Assembly (NCBI GenBank): GCA_036752825.1
Contig: DAIORV010000004.1
Coordinates: 1 to 64,000 of the forward strand
DNA from: UBA5177 sp002413265
GTDB taxonomy: Bacteria > Chloroflexota > UBA5177
Reading direction: 5' to 3'
DNA length: 64,000 nucleotides
Below are positions 24,418 to 33,253 of the stretch, one piece after another. Numbering within the stretch: position 1 is the first letter of the stretch; the number at the start of each line of letters is the position of its first letter. The translations under genes were made by a program, and so were the position numbers. The notes under the pieces were generated by a model that had not been told where the DNA came from, ran no database searches, and was given only the letters and a program-made list of their open reading frames with translations.

Positions 24418-25464
24418 ATGCAAGACCTTCAAGAAACCACAACGGTGGACGTGGAAGAAACCGGGACCAACGGTGACACCGTTTGGGACGTGATCATAAT
24501 CGGTGGTGGTCCCGCGGGACTGGCGGCTGCCCTCTATGCGGCTCGAGCCATGCGCAGCACAATCGTGTTGGAGCGCGAGATGCCGGGTGGCCAGATCGCC
24601 ACCACATCGGAAGTCGAGGACTACCCGGGAGTGAAGATGACGACGGGCCCTGAGCTCTCCATGATGATGATGGAGCATGCCCAGAACTTCGGCGCAGTTG
24701 TCAATATCGGGGACGAAGTCACGGATGTGGACTTCGCCGGAGTCGTAAAAAAGGTCAAGCTGTCGGACGGAAAGACCATGCGCGGCAAGTCGATAATCAT
24801 CGCTACCGGCGCCGCGCCCAGGACCCTCGGGGTGCCGGGGGAGAACGAGCTCCGCGGCTCAGGAGTTTCCTACTGTGCCGTGTGCGATGGCCCGTTCTTC
24901 CGCGACGGCCACGTTGCGGTCGTTGGCGGCGGTGACGCGGCGTTCGACGAGGGCCTCTACCTCACGAAGTACGCTTCAAAGGTATCGATTATCCACCGCA
25001 GAGACGAATTCCGAGCTCAGAAAGTGCTCGTCGACCGAGCACAAAAGAATCCCAAAATGGATTTCATCACGAGTACGGTGGTGGAGAAAGTGAACGGAGA
25101 CGGGAAGATCGAGGGCGTGACTCTTCGCAATCTCAAGACCGGAGAGACATCGGAGTTACCTCTTCAGGGCCTCTTCGTCTACGTCGGCAATATTCCGAAC
25201 ACCGCGATGTTCAAAGATGCGGTGAAGGCGGACGAGAATGGATACATCCTCGTTGACGACACCATGGCCACGCATACTCCGGGAGTCTATGTGGCCGGCG
25301 ATGTCCGAAAGAGTCCGCTCAAACAAGTCGTGACCGCTGCTGCGGAGGGCTCCATCGCCGCGCTTACTGCCGACAAGTACCTCGACCATCTGGCAGAGCA
25401 AGAAGCCCCGGCCCAGGCGGAGACGAAAGCAGAAGATCCCGCCGGGTGGAGAACCGAGTACTAG
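24418..25464 (+). CDS. trxB: Thioredoxin reductase
   Basis: 348 residues. FAD site IIGGGPAGLAAALYAARA, NADPH site VVGGGDAAFDEGLYLTKYA, redox pair Cys153-Ala-Val-Cys156 (YCAVCDGPFF) and the C-terminal FAD motif GVYVAGDVRKSPLKQ are all present. It keeps thioredoxin reduced with NADPH. A ~20-residue acidic N-terminal leader and a ~25-residue C-terminal tail exceed the minimal enzyme. It is followed after nine bases by an aspartyl-tRNA synthetase gene. Confidence 0.93.
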   Translation: MQDLQETTTVDVEETGTNGDTVWDVIIIGGGPAGLAAALYAARAMRSTIVLEREMPGGQIATTSEVEDYPGVKMTTGPELSMMMMEHAQNFGAVVNIGDEVTDVDFAGVVKKVKLSDGKTMRGKSIIIATGAAPRTLGVPGENELRGSGVSYCAVCDGPFFRDGHVAVVGGGDAAFDEGLYLTKYASKVSIIHRRDEFRAQKVLVDRAQKNPKMDFITSTVVEKVNGDGKIEGVTLRNLKTGETSELPLQGLFVYVGNIPNTAMFKDAVKADENGYILVDDTMATHTPGVYVAGDVRKSPLKQVVTAAAEGSIAALTADKYLDHLAEQEAPAQAETKAEDPAGWRTEY

Positions 25465-25473
25465 GGAGGATTC

Positions 25474-26787
25474 ATGGCGCTCACACGGACGAAAGACCGT
25501 GTCCTCGCGGCGGACCTGCCGGCGCACAAGAACGAGCGCGTTCTGGTCGAAGGCTGGGTTCATGCGATACGGAAGTTTGGCGCCGTCAACTTCTTGATCC
25601 TTCGCGACCGATCCGGCATGGCGCAGGTCATTCTCGAGCCCGACCAGATGCAAAGGCTCGAGGGAATGCAAGCCGAGACGGTCGTCCGGGTCACTGGAAC
25701 CGTGGATGAGGAAGAGCGGGCCGCCCATGGCGTCGAGGTTCGGAACGCGGACGTTGAGGTGCTGACTCCCGTGACCGATGTTCTTCCCTTCGAAATCAAT
25801 AAGCGGGTCCTCAAGCCGTCGCTCGATGTCTTTCTCAACCATGCTCCCGTGGGACTCCGATACCCATCGAAGCAGGCGACATTTCGGCTGTATTCGGACC
25901 TGCTCAGGGGCTTTGGAGAGTATCTACGTGCTCGAGACTTTACGGAGATCCACACGCCAAAAATCTTCGGGTCCGCCACCGAAAGCGGCGCCAATGTCTT
26001 TGTTCTGGACTACTTCGGGAAGACGGGGTATTTGACCCAGAGCCCGCAGCTGTATAAGCAGATCATGGTCGGCGTGTTCGAGCGCGTCTACGAAATTGGA
26101 CCTGCTTTTCGCGCTGAGGAGCATTACACCGCCCGCCACCTGAACGAATTCAACAGTCTGGACGCGGAGATGGGGTTCATAGATGGAGTCGATCAGGTTC
26201 TCGATCTGCTCATCGGCGTGCTGGAGCATATGGTTACGGCGATGGCGGAGCGGCGTCCGGCAGACCTTGAGGCTCTCAAGGTGCGTCTGCCGGTCTTCGG
26301 TGACGTGCCTCGGATCTCCTTCCGTGAAGCTCAGCAGATCATTCTCGATGAGCACGGCGAGAGTCGTTTCCACGAACCCGACTTTTCACCGCAAGACGAA
26401 CGCTGGGTGAGCCAGTGGGCGTTGAGGGAGCACGGCACGGACTTCTGTTTCGTCACCCACTTTCCGACCGTAAAGCGTGCCTTCTATACGATGCCGGATC
26501 CCGAAGATCCTGAGCACTCCTTCGGTTTTGATCTGCTGTTCCGGGGCCAGGAGCTGGTAAGCGGGGCACAAAGAATTCACAATCATGCCCAGTTGGTCGA
26601 GACGATGCAAAACCGCGGAATGTCTCTCGAACCATTTGAAGGCTACCTTGAAGCCTTCAAGTTCGGACTTCCTCCTCATGGGGGCTTTGCCATCGGCTCT
26701 GAGCGTCTCCTCATGCGGTTGCTGGAGGCCGATAATATCCGTGAGACCACGCTGTTTCCTCGCGACGTGAACAGGCTCATTCCCTAG
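25474..26787 (+). CDS. aspS: Aspartyl-tRNA synthetase, archaeal/eukaryal type (possibly non-discriminating)
   Basis: 437 residues, much shorter than the ~590 of standard bacterial AspRS because the bacterial GAD insertion is absent. The N-terminal OB fold (VLVEGWVHAIRKFGAVNFL) binds the anticodon; class II motifs 2 (YEIGPAFRAEEHYTARHLNEF) and 3 (GGFAIGSERLLMRLL) are intact. The archaeal type often also charges tRNA-Asn, requiring GatCAB to convert Asp to Asn; whether that holds here needs knowledge of asnS and gatCAB elsewhere in the genome. Confidence 0.9.
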   Translation: MALTRTKDRVLAADLPAHKNERVLVEGWVHAIRKFGAVNFLILRDRSGMAQVILEPDQMQRLEGMQAETVVRVTGTVDEEERAAHGVEVRNADVEVLTPVTDVLPFEINKRVLKPSLDVFLNHAPVGLRYPSKQATFRLYSDLLRGFGEYLRARDFTEIHTPKIFGSATESGANVFVLDYFGKTGYLTQSPQLYKQIMVGVFERVYEIGPAFRAEEHYTARHLNEFNSLDAEMGFIDGVDQVLDLLIGVLEHMVTAMAERRPADLEALKVRLPVFGDVPRISFREAQQIILDEHGESRFHEPDFSPQDERWVSQWALREHGTDFCFVTHFPTVKRAFYTMPDPEDPEHSFGFDLLFRGQELVSGAQRIHNHAQLVETMQNRGMSLEPFEGYLEAFKFGLPPHGGFAIGSERLLMRLLEADNIRETTLFPRDVNRLIP

Positions 26788-26791
26788 ACCG

Positions 26792-28117
26792 ATGAGCACT
26801 CAGACCTCGCCTCGCATCGCTTTTACAACCCTAGGTTGCAAGGTGAACCAGAGCGAGACCGACCTGCTCGCGCGGCAGTTCGCGGCAGCCGGGTATGATT
26901 GTGTGTCCTTCGAAGAGAACGCCGACGTGTACGTCGTCAACACGTGCACGGTGACACATGTCGCCGACAAGAAGTCGAGACAGATGCTCAGCCAGGCAAG
27001 AAGGGCGAACCCGGAGGCTCTCGTCGTGGCGACAGGGTGCTACGCGAGCATCGTGGGCCATCAGCTGGCGGGCGATCGCACGCTGGTGATTCGCAACCGC
27101 GACAAAGACCACGTCGTGGAGCTTGTCGGAGGATCACTCGGACGAGCGATCGCTGACACCCCGACCTGGACCGATCTCGAAAAGTGTCTGACCATCTCCG
27201 GCGGACAGGAACGGGCTCGGCCGATGGTGAAGGCGCAGGACGGCTGCGACTCCCACTGCACCTACTGCATCATTCCACGAGCCCGGGGACGCTCCCGAAG
27301 CGTGCCTGTGGACGATGTGGTGCTGCGGGTGCAGGCGCTTGTTGACGAAGGCCACTCCGAAGTAGTCATCACGGGGGTGGATCTCGGCAGCTACGGCCAA
27401 GGGAATTCCGGACTTCCAGATCTGGGTGGTCTGCTTCAGGAGGTGCTCGATCGCACGTCCGTGCAACGGCTGCGGGTGAGCTCAGTCGAGCCGGGTGACT
27501 TCGACGCTGCCTGGCTTTCTCTCTGGCAGAATCCGCGACTGTGCCGCCATCTGCATATACCTCTGCAATCCGGGAGTCTGACCGTCCTCGAGAGGATGGA
27601 ACGAAGCTACACGCCCGAACAATTCGCCGGAATGGTGGCTCAGTGCCGCTCCTCAATTCCCGGCTTGACCGTCACAACGGATGTCATCACCGGCTTTCCG
27701 GGCGAGACGAACCAGGAATTTGGGGACGGCCTGCAATTTATTCACGCGCTGCACTTCGACGGTATGCACGTCTTCAAGTACTCCCGCCGCTCCGGTACTC
27801 GGGCGGCTCATCTTCCCGATCAGGTCCCCGAGCCGGTTAAGGCTGAACGTAGCCGCGTGCTGCGCCAGGAAGCCCTGGCCGGAGTGAACCGCCTTCTTGC
27901 CCGTCACGAGGGAGTCACCGCGACGATCGCCTGGGAAAGTGATGACGGCGGAGCGTGGCGCGGCCTGAGCGACACAAATGTGCGTGTATACGGATCGGCG
28001 GAGATCACGCGCCAATCAGGCCTCGGGCTCTGCAAAAGGGTGCTGACCAGTCCTTTTCGAGATGGTCTGTGGTCAGAGCCTCAGGGCGCCGATATTATGT
28101 TGGTACCGGTCTCGTAG
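26792..28117 (+). CDS. mtaB: tRNA methylthiotransferase, MtaB-like
   Basis: 441 residues of the MiaB/MtaB radical-SAM family. The N-terminal UPF0004 domain holds the three cysteines of the auxiliary cluster (TLGCKVNQSET, VVNTCTVTH, VATGCYAS); the radical SAM cluster motif is CDSHCTYC; a TRAM-like C-terminus follows. TLGCKVNQ is the MtaB signature, pointing to methylthiolation of t6A37 in tRNA. It starts five bases after aspS, so trxB-aspS-mtaB is one operon. Confidence 0.9.
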   Translation: MSTQTSPRIAFTTLGCKVNQSETDLLARQFAAAGYDCVSFEENADVYVVNTCTVTHVADKKSRQMLSQARRANPEALVVATGCYASIVGHQLAGDRTLVIRNRDKDHVVELVGGSLGRAIADTPTWTDLEKCLTISGGQERARPMVKAQDGCDSHCTYCIIPRARGRSRSVPVDDVVLRVQALVDEGHSEVVITGVDLGSYGQGNSGLPDLGGLLQEVLDRTSVQRLRVSSVEPGDFDAAWLSLWQNPRLCRHLHIPLQSGSLTVLERMERSYTPEQFAGMVAQCRSSIPGLTVTTDVITGFPGETNQEFGDGLQFIHALHFDGMHVFKYSRRSGTRAAHLPDQVPEPVKAERSRVLRQEALAGVNRLLARHEGVTATIAWESDDGGAWRGLSDTNVRVYGSAEITRQSGLGLCKRVLTSPFRDGLWSEPQGADIMLVPVS

Positions 28118-28213
28118 TCGCAAACTAATCGATCGGACGCCACTACTACTGGAACTCATTCTCGTGCGCGCGGTTCATTCGGGATAGCTCCTTGACCAGC
28201 AGAATGAGGTGGG

Positions 28214-28591
28214 TCACGACTCGTCAAATCCCAGTGAGGCTTGAAGGAAGGCGTCGGCGTAGTCGATCTGCGTCTTGACATCTACCAGGCGATCTCGCAT
28301 TTCATCGACGGTCGATCCCAGGGCAACCCGTTCGCAGTTCTCGACCGCTAGACTCATCGAACGCGCAGCGGCACGCATAAGATTCGCATCGACCTGCCGA
28401 TCCGCGGGCTCCGGGTCGGAGTCGACACTGCGCAAAGCGGTCTCGATCTGTCGTAAGACTGCCGCAGAGCTCTCATGCACTGCTCCCGAATGACCGATCG
28501 CGTCCCTCGTGTTGTTGGCCAGTAGAGCGGCTCGAAGGTGCTTTTGCAGCGCACCCACCGTCAGCTGAATCTCCCGAAGCCCTCGGTACAT
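28214..28591 (-). CDS. Hypothetical helical protein
   Basis: 125 residues, predicted all-helical with no membrane segment or cysteine-rich motif: REIQLTVGALQKHLRAALLA, AAVLRQIETALRSV, NLMRAAARSMSLAVENC, LVDVKTQIDYADAFLQASLG. I do not recognise it. It lies downstream of a phosphoesterase gene on the opposite side of a 50-base gap and convergent with mtaB. Composition and uniform helix pattern favour a real gene. Confidence 0.5.
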   Translation of the reverse strand: MYRGLREIQLTVGALQKHLRAALLANNTRDAIGHSGAVHESSAAVLRQIETALRSVDSDPEPADRQVDANLMRAAARSMSLAVENCERVALGSTVDEMRDRLVDVKTQIDYADAFLQASLGFDES

Positions 28592-28640
28592 TTCCTTCGC
28601 CTCCCGTTCTCGCGTTTTCCGTCCAGTCGCGTTCTAGGGC

Positions 28641-29456
28641 TCAGGCACTTTCCCTTCCGACAATCCCGACAGATTCAAGTAGCGGAATCTCCGTGGTATC
28701 GACGACAAAGCCTGGACCCCCCATGTACATTCCGCCATCCACGTCCAAACACAGCCCCTCCGCGTAGAGAAGTGGTCCCGTTACCTCACCGGGATTCTGA
28801 CTCGTCAAATATGGAATCGGTGTGTGGCCATGCACGATGCGGCTGCCGCCAAGTGTCTGTAGTACCTTTTTCGCCGCCGCGACTCCTCCGTGTCCCTGAA
28901 TAAATGCCCCTCGATCGAAATACGGCGACATGACCTCTTCCCATGCATGCGGATCCTCGCTGTGCAGCATGGCTCGAATGGCTTCGTTCACGTCATCCGC
29001 CGTCTTCCCGAAATCCATATAAAAGGTGGCATCGCAGTGCATGAAGAGTATCTCTTCCGCAACCACAAGCGCTCGGAGACCCGCGAGCCATTCGGCCTGA
29101 CCATCGCTCAGCTGGCGCAAATCCGAATCATGTCCACCATTGAATTCCCACAGTTCGTAAAAGCTCGAGCCGAAGGACGCCTCGAACTCGGGAAACTTGC
29201 GGGCACCGAGAAGCATGACCTCGTGATTGCCGAGCAATGCGGCGACCGAACCGCCGACGTCTTCGGCCTGTTCCTGAAGCCGCATAACCAGTTCCACGAC
29301 CTCGATGCCATGCGGGCCTCTGTCGCAGAAGTCGCCGGTGAACAGTAGGGTAGCGGAGCCGGCGGACCAATTCCCATCGGAATCGATGAGGCCGGAGCTC
29401 GAGAGCAGCCGCCGCACCTTGGCGAGCTGCCCATGGGCGTCACCGATCACATACAC
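28641..29456 (-). CDS. Calcineurin-like metallophosphoesterase
   Basis: 271 residues with the metal-binding motifs in order: GDAHG (residues 5-9), GDFCDRGP, GNHEVMLLG, MHCD and HGHTPIPY. This set matches the serine/threonine phosphatase-like / ApaH-like branch of calcineurin-type enzymes (diadenosine polyphosphate or protein phosphatase activity). Substrate unknown. No signal peptide, so cytoplasmic. Confidence 0.85.
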   Translation of the reverse strand: MYVIGDAHGQLAKVRRLLSSSGLIDSDGNWSAGSATLLFTGDFCDRGPHGIEVVELVMRLQEQAEDVGGSVAALLGNHEVMLLGARKFPEFEASFGSSFYELWEFNGGHDSDLRQLSDGQAEWLAGLRALVVAEEILFMHCDATFYMDFGKTADDVNEAIRAMLHSEDPHAWEEVMSPYFDRGAFIQGHGGVAAAKKVLQTLGGSRIVHGHTPIPYLTSQNPGEVTGPLLYAEGLCLDVDGGMYMGGPGFVVDTTEIPLLESVGIVGRESA

Positions 29457-29582
29457 GACAGATTCACCCCGGTCATCTGTGAGCTTTGTAGCGCCGAGAC
29501 TAAGTGTCCAGCTCTCAGAATTGAGGCGGCCTACTCGCCAGTGTACCGTTCGCCAGACACGCCGAGGTGGCCTTGACCGCTC

Positions 29583-31040
29583 CTAGCCGATGCTCACCAG
29601 AGCCCAGTTGTCGTTGTCCGGCATTATTCCTAACGGCGTAACCTGCACTCCTTGCAGCCGGGGCTTCATGAGATATGCAATCTTTCCGCTGACCAGCGGG
29701 ACGACGTAGCCCCGCGAAAGAACCCACGATTCGAGTTCTCCGTAAAGCGCCATGCGCGAGACGGGGTCTTCGGTAAGCGTTTGTGCATACGCAAGCTGGC
29801 TTCGGAGCCACGGGCTTGCCGTCTGGGCGAGCGCAATCGTGAGCCACCTACCTGGGTCCGGGAGCATAAAAGTAATGTGGACAACCCGTACAGGCGACCC
29901 GGTTCGAGACGTTTCCCATTGCTTGCGCAGCGCCTGGGCCAGGTCCTTTTCGATTGGATCTCTCGGCGAATCCAGACTGAGCGAGGATCGCCGCGCACTC
30001 TGTCCGGGTGGCGGATCGACGGTCGGTGGAGAAGACACGTAATCCGGGACCGTCGGAGGAACCAGAGTAGTCAAAGCAGTAACCGCGCCTGGCAAAGAGG
30101 TTTCCAGCGCATTTCGGTCGAGGCGGGATGCCAGATCAACACCAGCGCTTCGGGGCGGAAGCGCGTAGTAAGCATCGAGCGAATCGCTGTTATGGAACTC
30201 TGCGGCGTTTTGGTAGGTGAAGTAGTTGCTGGGTGACACCCAGGCGATATCGATGGACCCCTTTCGGTAGAGGTCCATGCCGCGACTCGCATTTGAGACC
30301 GGCAGGAGCTCAACCGACTTCAACGACAGTGGACCGCCGTAGTAATGCTTCCGCGGCCGCAAAGTGTATCCTCCGTCAGGAGCCCGAACGGTAAGCGCCC
30401 ACGGTCCAAGACCAAGCAGCGAGTGCGGAGGGCTTGGCCTCACGACCGCCGTGACCGGAAACGCCAACTTCTCGAGGAAAGTGGAATCGGGGCTGTCCAA
30501 TCGAATGCGGATCGAGAGGCGATGAAGCACCGACACTCCCGATAGCGTGTTTGCCATGCCGTCCGATACCGCGGACGCCCCTTCGATTCCTCCGAGGTCC
30601 TGCCACACCAGCGGTGACCGGTCGGGGCTCTGCAGGGCACGAACCCACGATTGCTCCACATCTAGGGCGGTGCAACGACTGCCGTCGGCGAAGCGCGCGT
30701 CCTGACGGATCGTGAACGTGTAGACGCGTCCATTGATCGAGATGGTGGGTATTGATACCGCCAGATCGGGAATGACATGAAGATCGGGCCCCAGCTTCAA
30801 CAGTCCCGCATTGAGCATCCCGGCAGCGAACAGCGGCGTCGTGGCGGAGAATCGCGAGGGGTCGACGATGCCGGGATCGAGGGCGTGTCCACGCGTGTAA
30901 ATAGGGACTCGCATCGTGTCGTCCGCGACGATAGATTGAGAGGGTCCGCACGCGGCCAGGATTGCGATAGGGATCGCAGCAGCCAAACGCACCGCGACTC
31001 CCGATCTAAAACGACGAACAAATCGCCGGCTCGCAAACAC
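29583..31040 (-). CDS. Solute-binding lipoprotein of a peptide/nickel-type ABC transporter (family 5)
   Basis: 485 residues. A basic N-terminus, a hydrophobic core and the lipobox LAAC (around residues 28-31) mark a lipoprotein. The body follows the SBP_bac_5 pattern (AGLLKLGPDLHVIPDLAVS, YTFTIRQDARFADGSRCTALDVEQSW, YTLRPRKHYYGGP, NWALVSIG at the end). No permease or ATPase gene is adjacent, so it is an orphan binding protein or a degenerate solute-binding relative. Confidence 0.8.
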   Translation of the reverse strand: MFASRRFVRRFRSGVAVRLAAAIPIAILAACGPSQSIVADDTMRVPIYTRGHALDPGIVDPSRFSATTPLFAAGMLNAGLLKLGPDLHVIPDLAVSIPTISINGRVYTFTIRQDARFADGSRCTALDVEQSWVRALQSPDRSPLVWQDLGGIEGASAVSDGMANTLSGVSVLHRLSIRIRLDSPDSTFLEKLAFPVTAVVRPSPPHSLLGLGPWALTVRAPDGGYTLRPRKHYYGGPLSLKSVELLPVSNASRGMDLYRKGSIDIAWVSPSNYFTYQNAAEFHNSDSLDAYYALPPRSAGVDLASRLDRNALETSLPGAVTALTTLVPPTVPDYVSSPPTVDPPPGQSARRSSLSLDSPRDPIEKDLAQALRKQWETSRTGSPVRVVHITFMLPDPGRWLTIALAQTASPWLRSQLAYAQTLTEDPVSRMALYGELESWVLSRGYVVPLVSGKIAYLMKPRLQGVQVTPLGIMPDNDNWALVSIG

Positions 31041-31084
31041 GCAACGATTTTACGCGCGTGACCTCACAGGAGCTTAAGTGGAAC

Positions 31085-31106
31085 AAGGCGCCGAAGAGGG
31101 CGCCTT
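31085..31106 (-). terminator. Terminator-like hairpin after tRNA-Thr
   Basis: A perfect eight-pair stem AAGGCGCC/GGCGCCTT with a six-base loop lies nine bases past the tRNA 3' end on the minus strand; the tail is only GTTCC, so termination may be weak. Confidence 0.5.
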
Positions 31107-31114
31107 GCTCTGGC

Positions 31115-31190
31115 TGGAGCCGACGGCCGGACTCGAACCGGCGACCTGACGCTTACGAAGCGCCTGCTCTACCAGCTGAGCTACGTCGGC
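31115..31190 (-). tRNA. tRNA-Thr(CGT)
   Basis: 76 nt with encoded CCA. Acceptor GCCGACG/CGTCGGC; anticodon loop TTCGTAA, anticodon CGT at 31155-31157 (reads ACG); T arm GCCGG TTCGAGT CCGGC. Confidence 0.95.
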
Positions 31191-31218
31191 AGATGTTTGA
31201 CCGGTACGAGCAAAGTCA

Positions 31219-31248
31219 ATTGTATTGGAGACCCTCACGCCTCGCCAA
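31219..31248 (-). promoter_or_regulatory. Promoter of tRNA-Thr
   Basis: Minus strand TTGGCG (31243-31248), 18-base spacer, TACAAT (31219-31224), about 28 bases before the tRNA. Confidence 0.55.
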
Positions 31249-31313
31249 TGTCCCCAGTTGCCCTCTAATCCCTCAAATCGCGGCGATGCTCCCGTCTTGG
31301 TGCTCGTCGCACC

Positions 31314-31343
31314 TTGTACCGCTGCAGCACCGTCAGGCACAAT
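31314..31343 (+). promoter_or_regulatory. Possible promoter of fabF-accB
   Basis: TTGTAC (31314-31319), 18-base spacer, CACAAT (31338-31343). It would start transcription a few bases before the leader hairpin in front of fabF. Confidence 0.4.
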
Positions 31344-31358
31344 CAGGCCAGTAAACAA

Positions 31359-31383
31359 GCCGCCTTTTCAGGCGGTCTTTTTC
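31359..31383 (+). terminator. Terminator-like hairpin in the fabF leader
   Basis: GCCGCC/GGCGGT stem (loop TTTTCA, 31359-31376) followed by CTTTTTC, ending only 13 bases before the fabF start. With no plus-strand gene upstream for it to end, it may act as an attenuator. Confidence 0.55.
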
Positions 31384-31395
31384 TGAGGTGGAGGG

Positions 31396-32637
31396 GTGGA
31401 CAGACGGGTCGTCGTCACGGGCATGGGCTGCCTCTCGCCCCTCGGTCCGGATGTTCAGGGCACCTGGTGCGGGATCCGAGAGGGCAAGTCGGGCATCGGT
31501 CCCATTACAAGATTCGACGCCAGCAGGTTGCCGGTTCGATTTGCCGGCGAGTGCAAGGACTTTGATCCCACGAAGGTCATGTCGCCAAAAGAAGCGCGAC
31601 GCATGGACCGCTTTCAGCAGATGGCTTGGGCGGCGAGTGTCGAAGCTCTCGCCTCATCCGGCCTCGAGATTACGCCCCACAACGCCGAGCGGGTGGGCGT
31701 TATCGTCGGCTCGGGAATCGGCGGGCTGGAATCGCTTACCGAGGCGTTCAAGACGCTGTTCGATCGAGGCCCGAGCCGGGTCAGTCCTTTCATCATCACG
31801 ATGATGGTGGTCGACCTAGCTCCCGGGCTGATATCGATCAATTTGGGGGCCAAAGGGCCGAATTTCAGCACTGTCTCGGCATGCTCCACGAGTGCGCACG
31901 CCATCGGAGAGGCCGCCGAGATTATCAAGCGAGATCAGGCCGACGCGATGATCGCCGGAGGCTCTGAGGCAGGAATTGTCGAGATGGGAGTGGCCGGATT
32001 CAGTCAGATGCGTGCCCTCTCTACCCGGAACGATGAGCCGCATAGGGCCAGCCGCCCGTTTGATGCGCAACGTGATGGATTCATCATGGCTGAAGGCGGC
32101 GGCGTTCTGATTCTCGAAGAGCTCGAGCACGCCAAGGCCCGGGGCGCTACGATTCTGGGAGAGGTCTCCGGGTACGGATTGAGTGCCGACGCCTCGCACA
32201 TCACAGATCCGGCGCCAGGTGGTGAAGGCGCCGCGCGCGCCATGAAGATGGCGCTTCGGGCGGCGTCGATGGATCCCAGCGAAATCCAGTACCTGAACGC
32301 GCACGGCACGTCCACACCGGTCGGCGACCGAGCCGAGACAGCCGCCATCAAGACCATATTCGGCGAGCATGCTCGCAATCTGGCGGTCAGCTCCACCAAG
32401 TCGATGACCGGTCATCTTCTTGGGGCCGCCGGCGCGGTCGAGGCCGTCATCTGCCTCAAAGCCATCCAAGACAGTTTCGTCCCGCCAACGATCAACTACG
32501 AATTTCCCGACCCGGAGTGTGACCTTGACTACGTGCCGAACCAGGGGCGAGCGATGCACCTTGACACGGTCATGAGCAATTCATTCGGCTTCGGCGGCCA
32601 TAACGTCAGCTTGATCCTTCGTCGCTACGCTGCGTGA
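31396..32637 (+). CDS. fabF: 3-oxoacyl-[acyl-carrier-protein] synthase II
   Basis: 413 residues from a GTG preceded by GAGGTGGAGG. The enzyme extends acyl-ACP with malonyl-ACP in fatty acid synthesis. The catalytic triad is in place: Cys163 (VSACSTSAHAIGEA), His in NAHGTSTPVGD, His in STKSMTGHLLGAAGAVE. The C-terminal SNSFGFGGHN is standard. No other fab genes follow; accB overlaps in spacing, linking condensation and malonyl-CoA supply. Confidence 0.95.
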   Translation: MDRRVVVTGMGCLSPLGPDVQGTWCGIREGKSGIGPITRFDASRLPVRFAGECKDFDPTKVMSPKEARRMDRFQQMAWAASVEALASSGLEITPHNAERVGVIVGSGIGGLESLTEAFKTLFDRGPSRVSPFIITMMVVDLAPGLISINLGAKGPNFSTVSACSTSAHAIGEAAEIIKRDQADAMIAGGSEAGIVEMGVAGFSQMRALSTRNDEPHRASRPFDAQRDGFIMAEGGGVLILEELEHAKARGATILGEVSGYGLSADASHITDPAPGGEGAARAMKMALRAASMDPSEIQYLNAHGTSTPVGDRAETAAIKTIFGEHARNLAVSSTKSMTGHLLGAAGAVEAVICLKAIQDSFVPPTINYEFPDPECDLDYVPNQGRAMHLDTVMSNSFGFGGHNVSLILRRYAA

Positions 32638-32641
32638 GGTG

Positions 32642-33085
32642 ATGGAAGGACGAGACGATGAGGGCGGGTCTCTGCTCGATCCCGCGCTGCTGCGCCGAGT
32701 TCTGGACCAGCTTGAGTCCAGCGACATCGACGAGCTCGAGGTCGCGGACGGTACGTCCCGCCTTTTCATCCGGCGTGAACCAGGCGCCCAGGCGGCGTCT
32801 GACGCTCGTCGCCCCGCCGAACCGACACCCGACGGGGTCCCGATCACAGCGCCTCTCACCGGAGTCTTCTTCTCGCGGCCGGCGCCGGACCAGCCCGCAT
32901 ACGTGCAGAATGGATCGCAAGTCCACGTGGACGACGTGGTCGCGCTCATCGAAACCATGAAGCTCTTCAATGAAGTCAAGTCGGAGGTCGCCGGTACGGT
33001 GATCCAGGTTCTGGCGAATGACGAAGACCTGGTCGAAACCGGCCAGCCACTGATGCAGGTCACTCCCTTCCCGGACGACGAATAA
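32642..33085 (+). CDS. accB: Biotin carboxyl carrier protein of acetyl-CoA carboxylase
   Basis: 147 residues. The C-terminal biotinyl domain carries the biotin lysine at residue 107 in ETMKLFNEV; the N-terminal helical part and a Pro/Ala linker (ARRPAEPTPDGVP) are as in AccB. Start is ATG 32642 or the GTG just before it. It begins four bases after fabF, so the two are one operon; accC is not in the window. Confidence 0.9.
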   Translation: MEGRDDEGGSLLDPALLRRVLDQLESSDIDELEVADGTSRLFIRREPGAQAASDARRPAEPTPDGVPITAPLTGVFFSRPAPDQPAYVQNGSQVHVDDVVALIETMKLFNEVKSEVAGTVIQVLANDEDLVETGQPLMQVTPFPDDE

Positions 33086-33253
33086 GAGGAGTTTTAGCGG
33101 CGCCCGGTCTAGGCTGCGGGTCAGCCACAAAACGCAACGCAGAACGGGAGGCAAACGTAGCCCAGACTTGGTCCAGAAGGCATCGGGTAGGAGCCATGCG
33201 GCTGTACTCTGAAGGGAACACGTGCCCACTACTCCGGGCACGGGGAGAATTCT

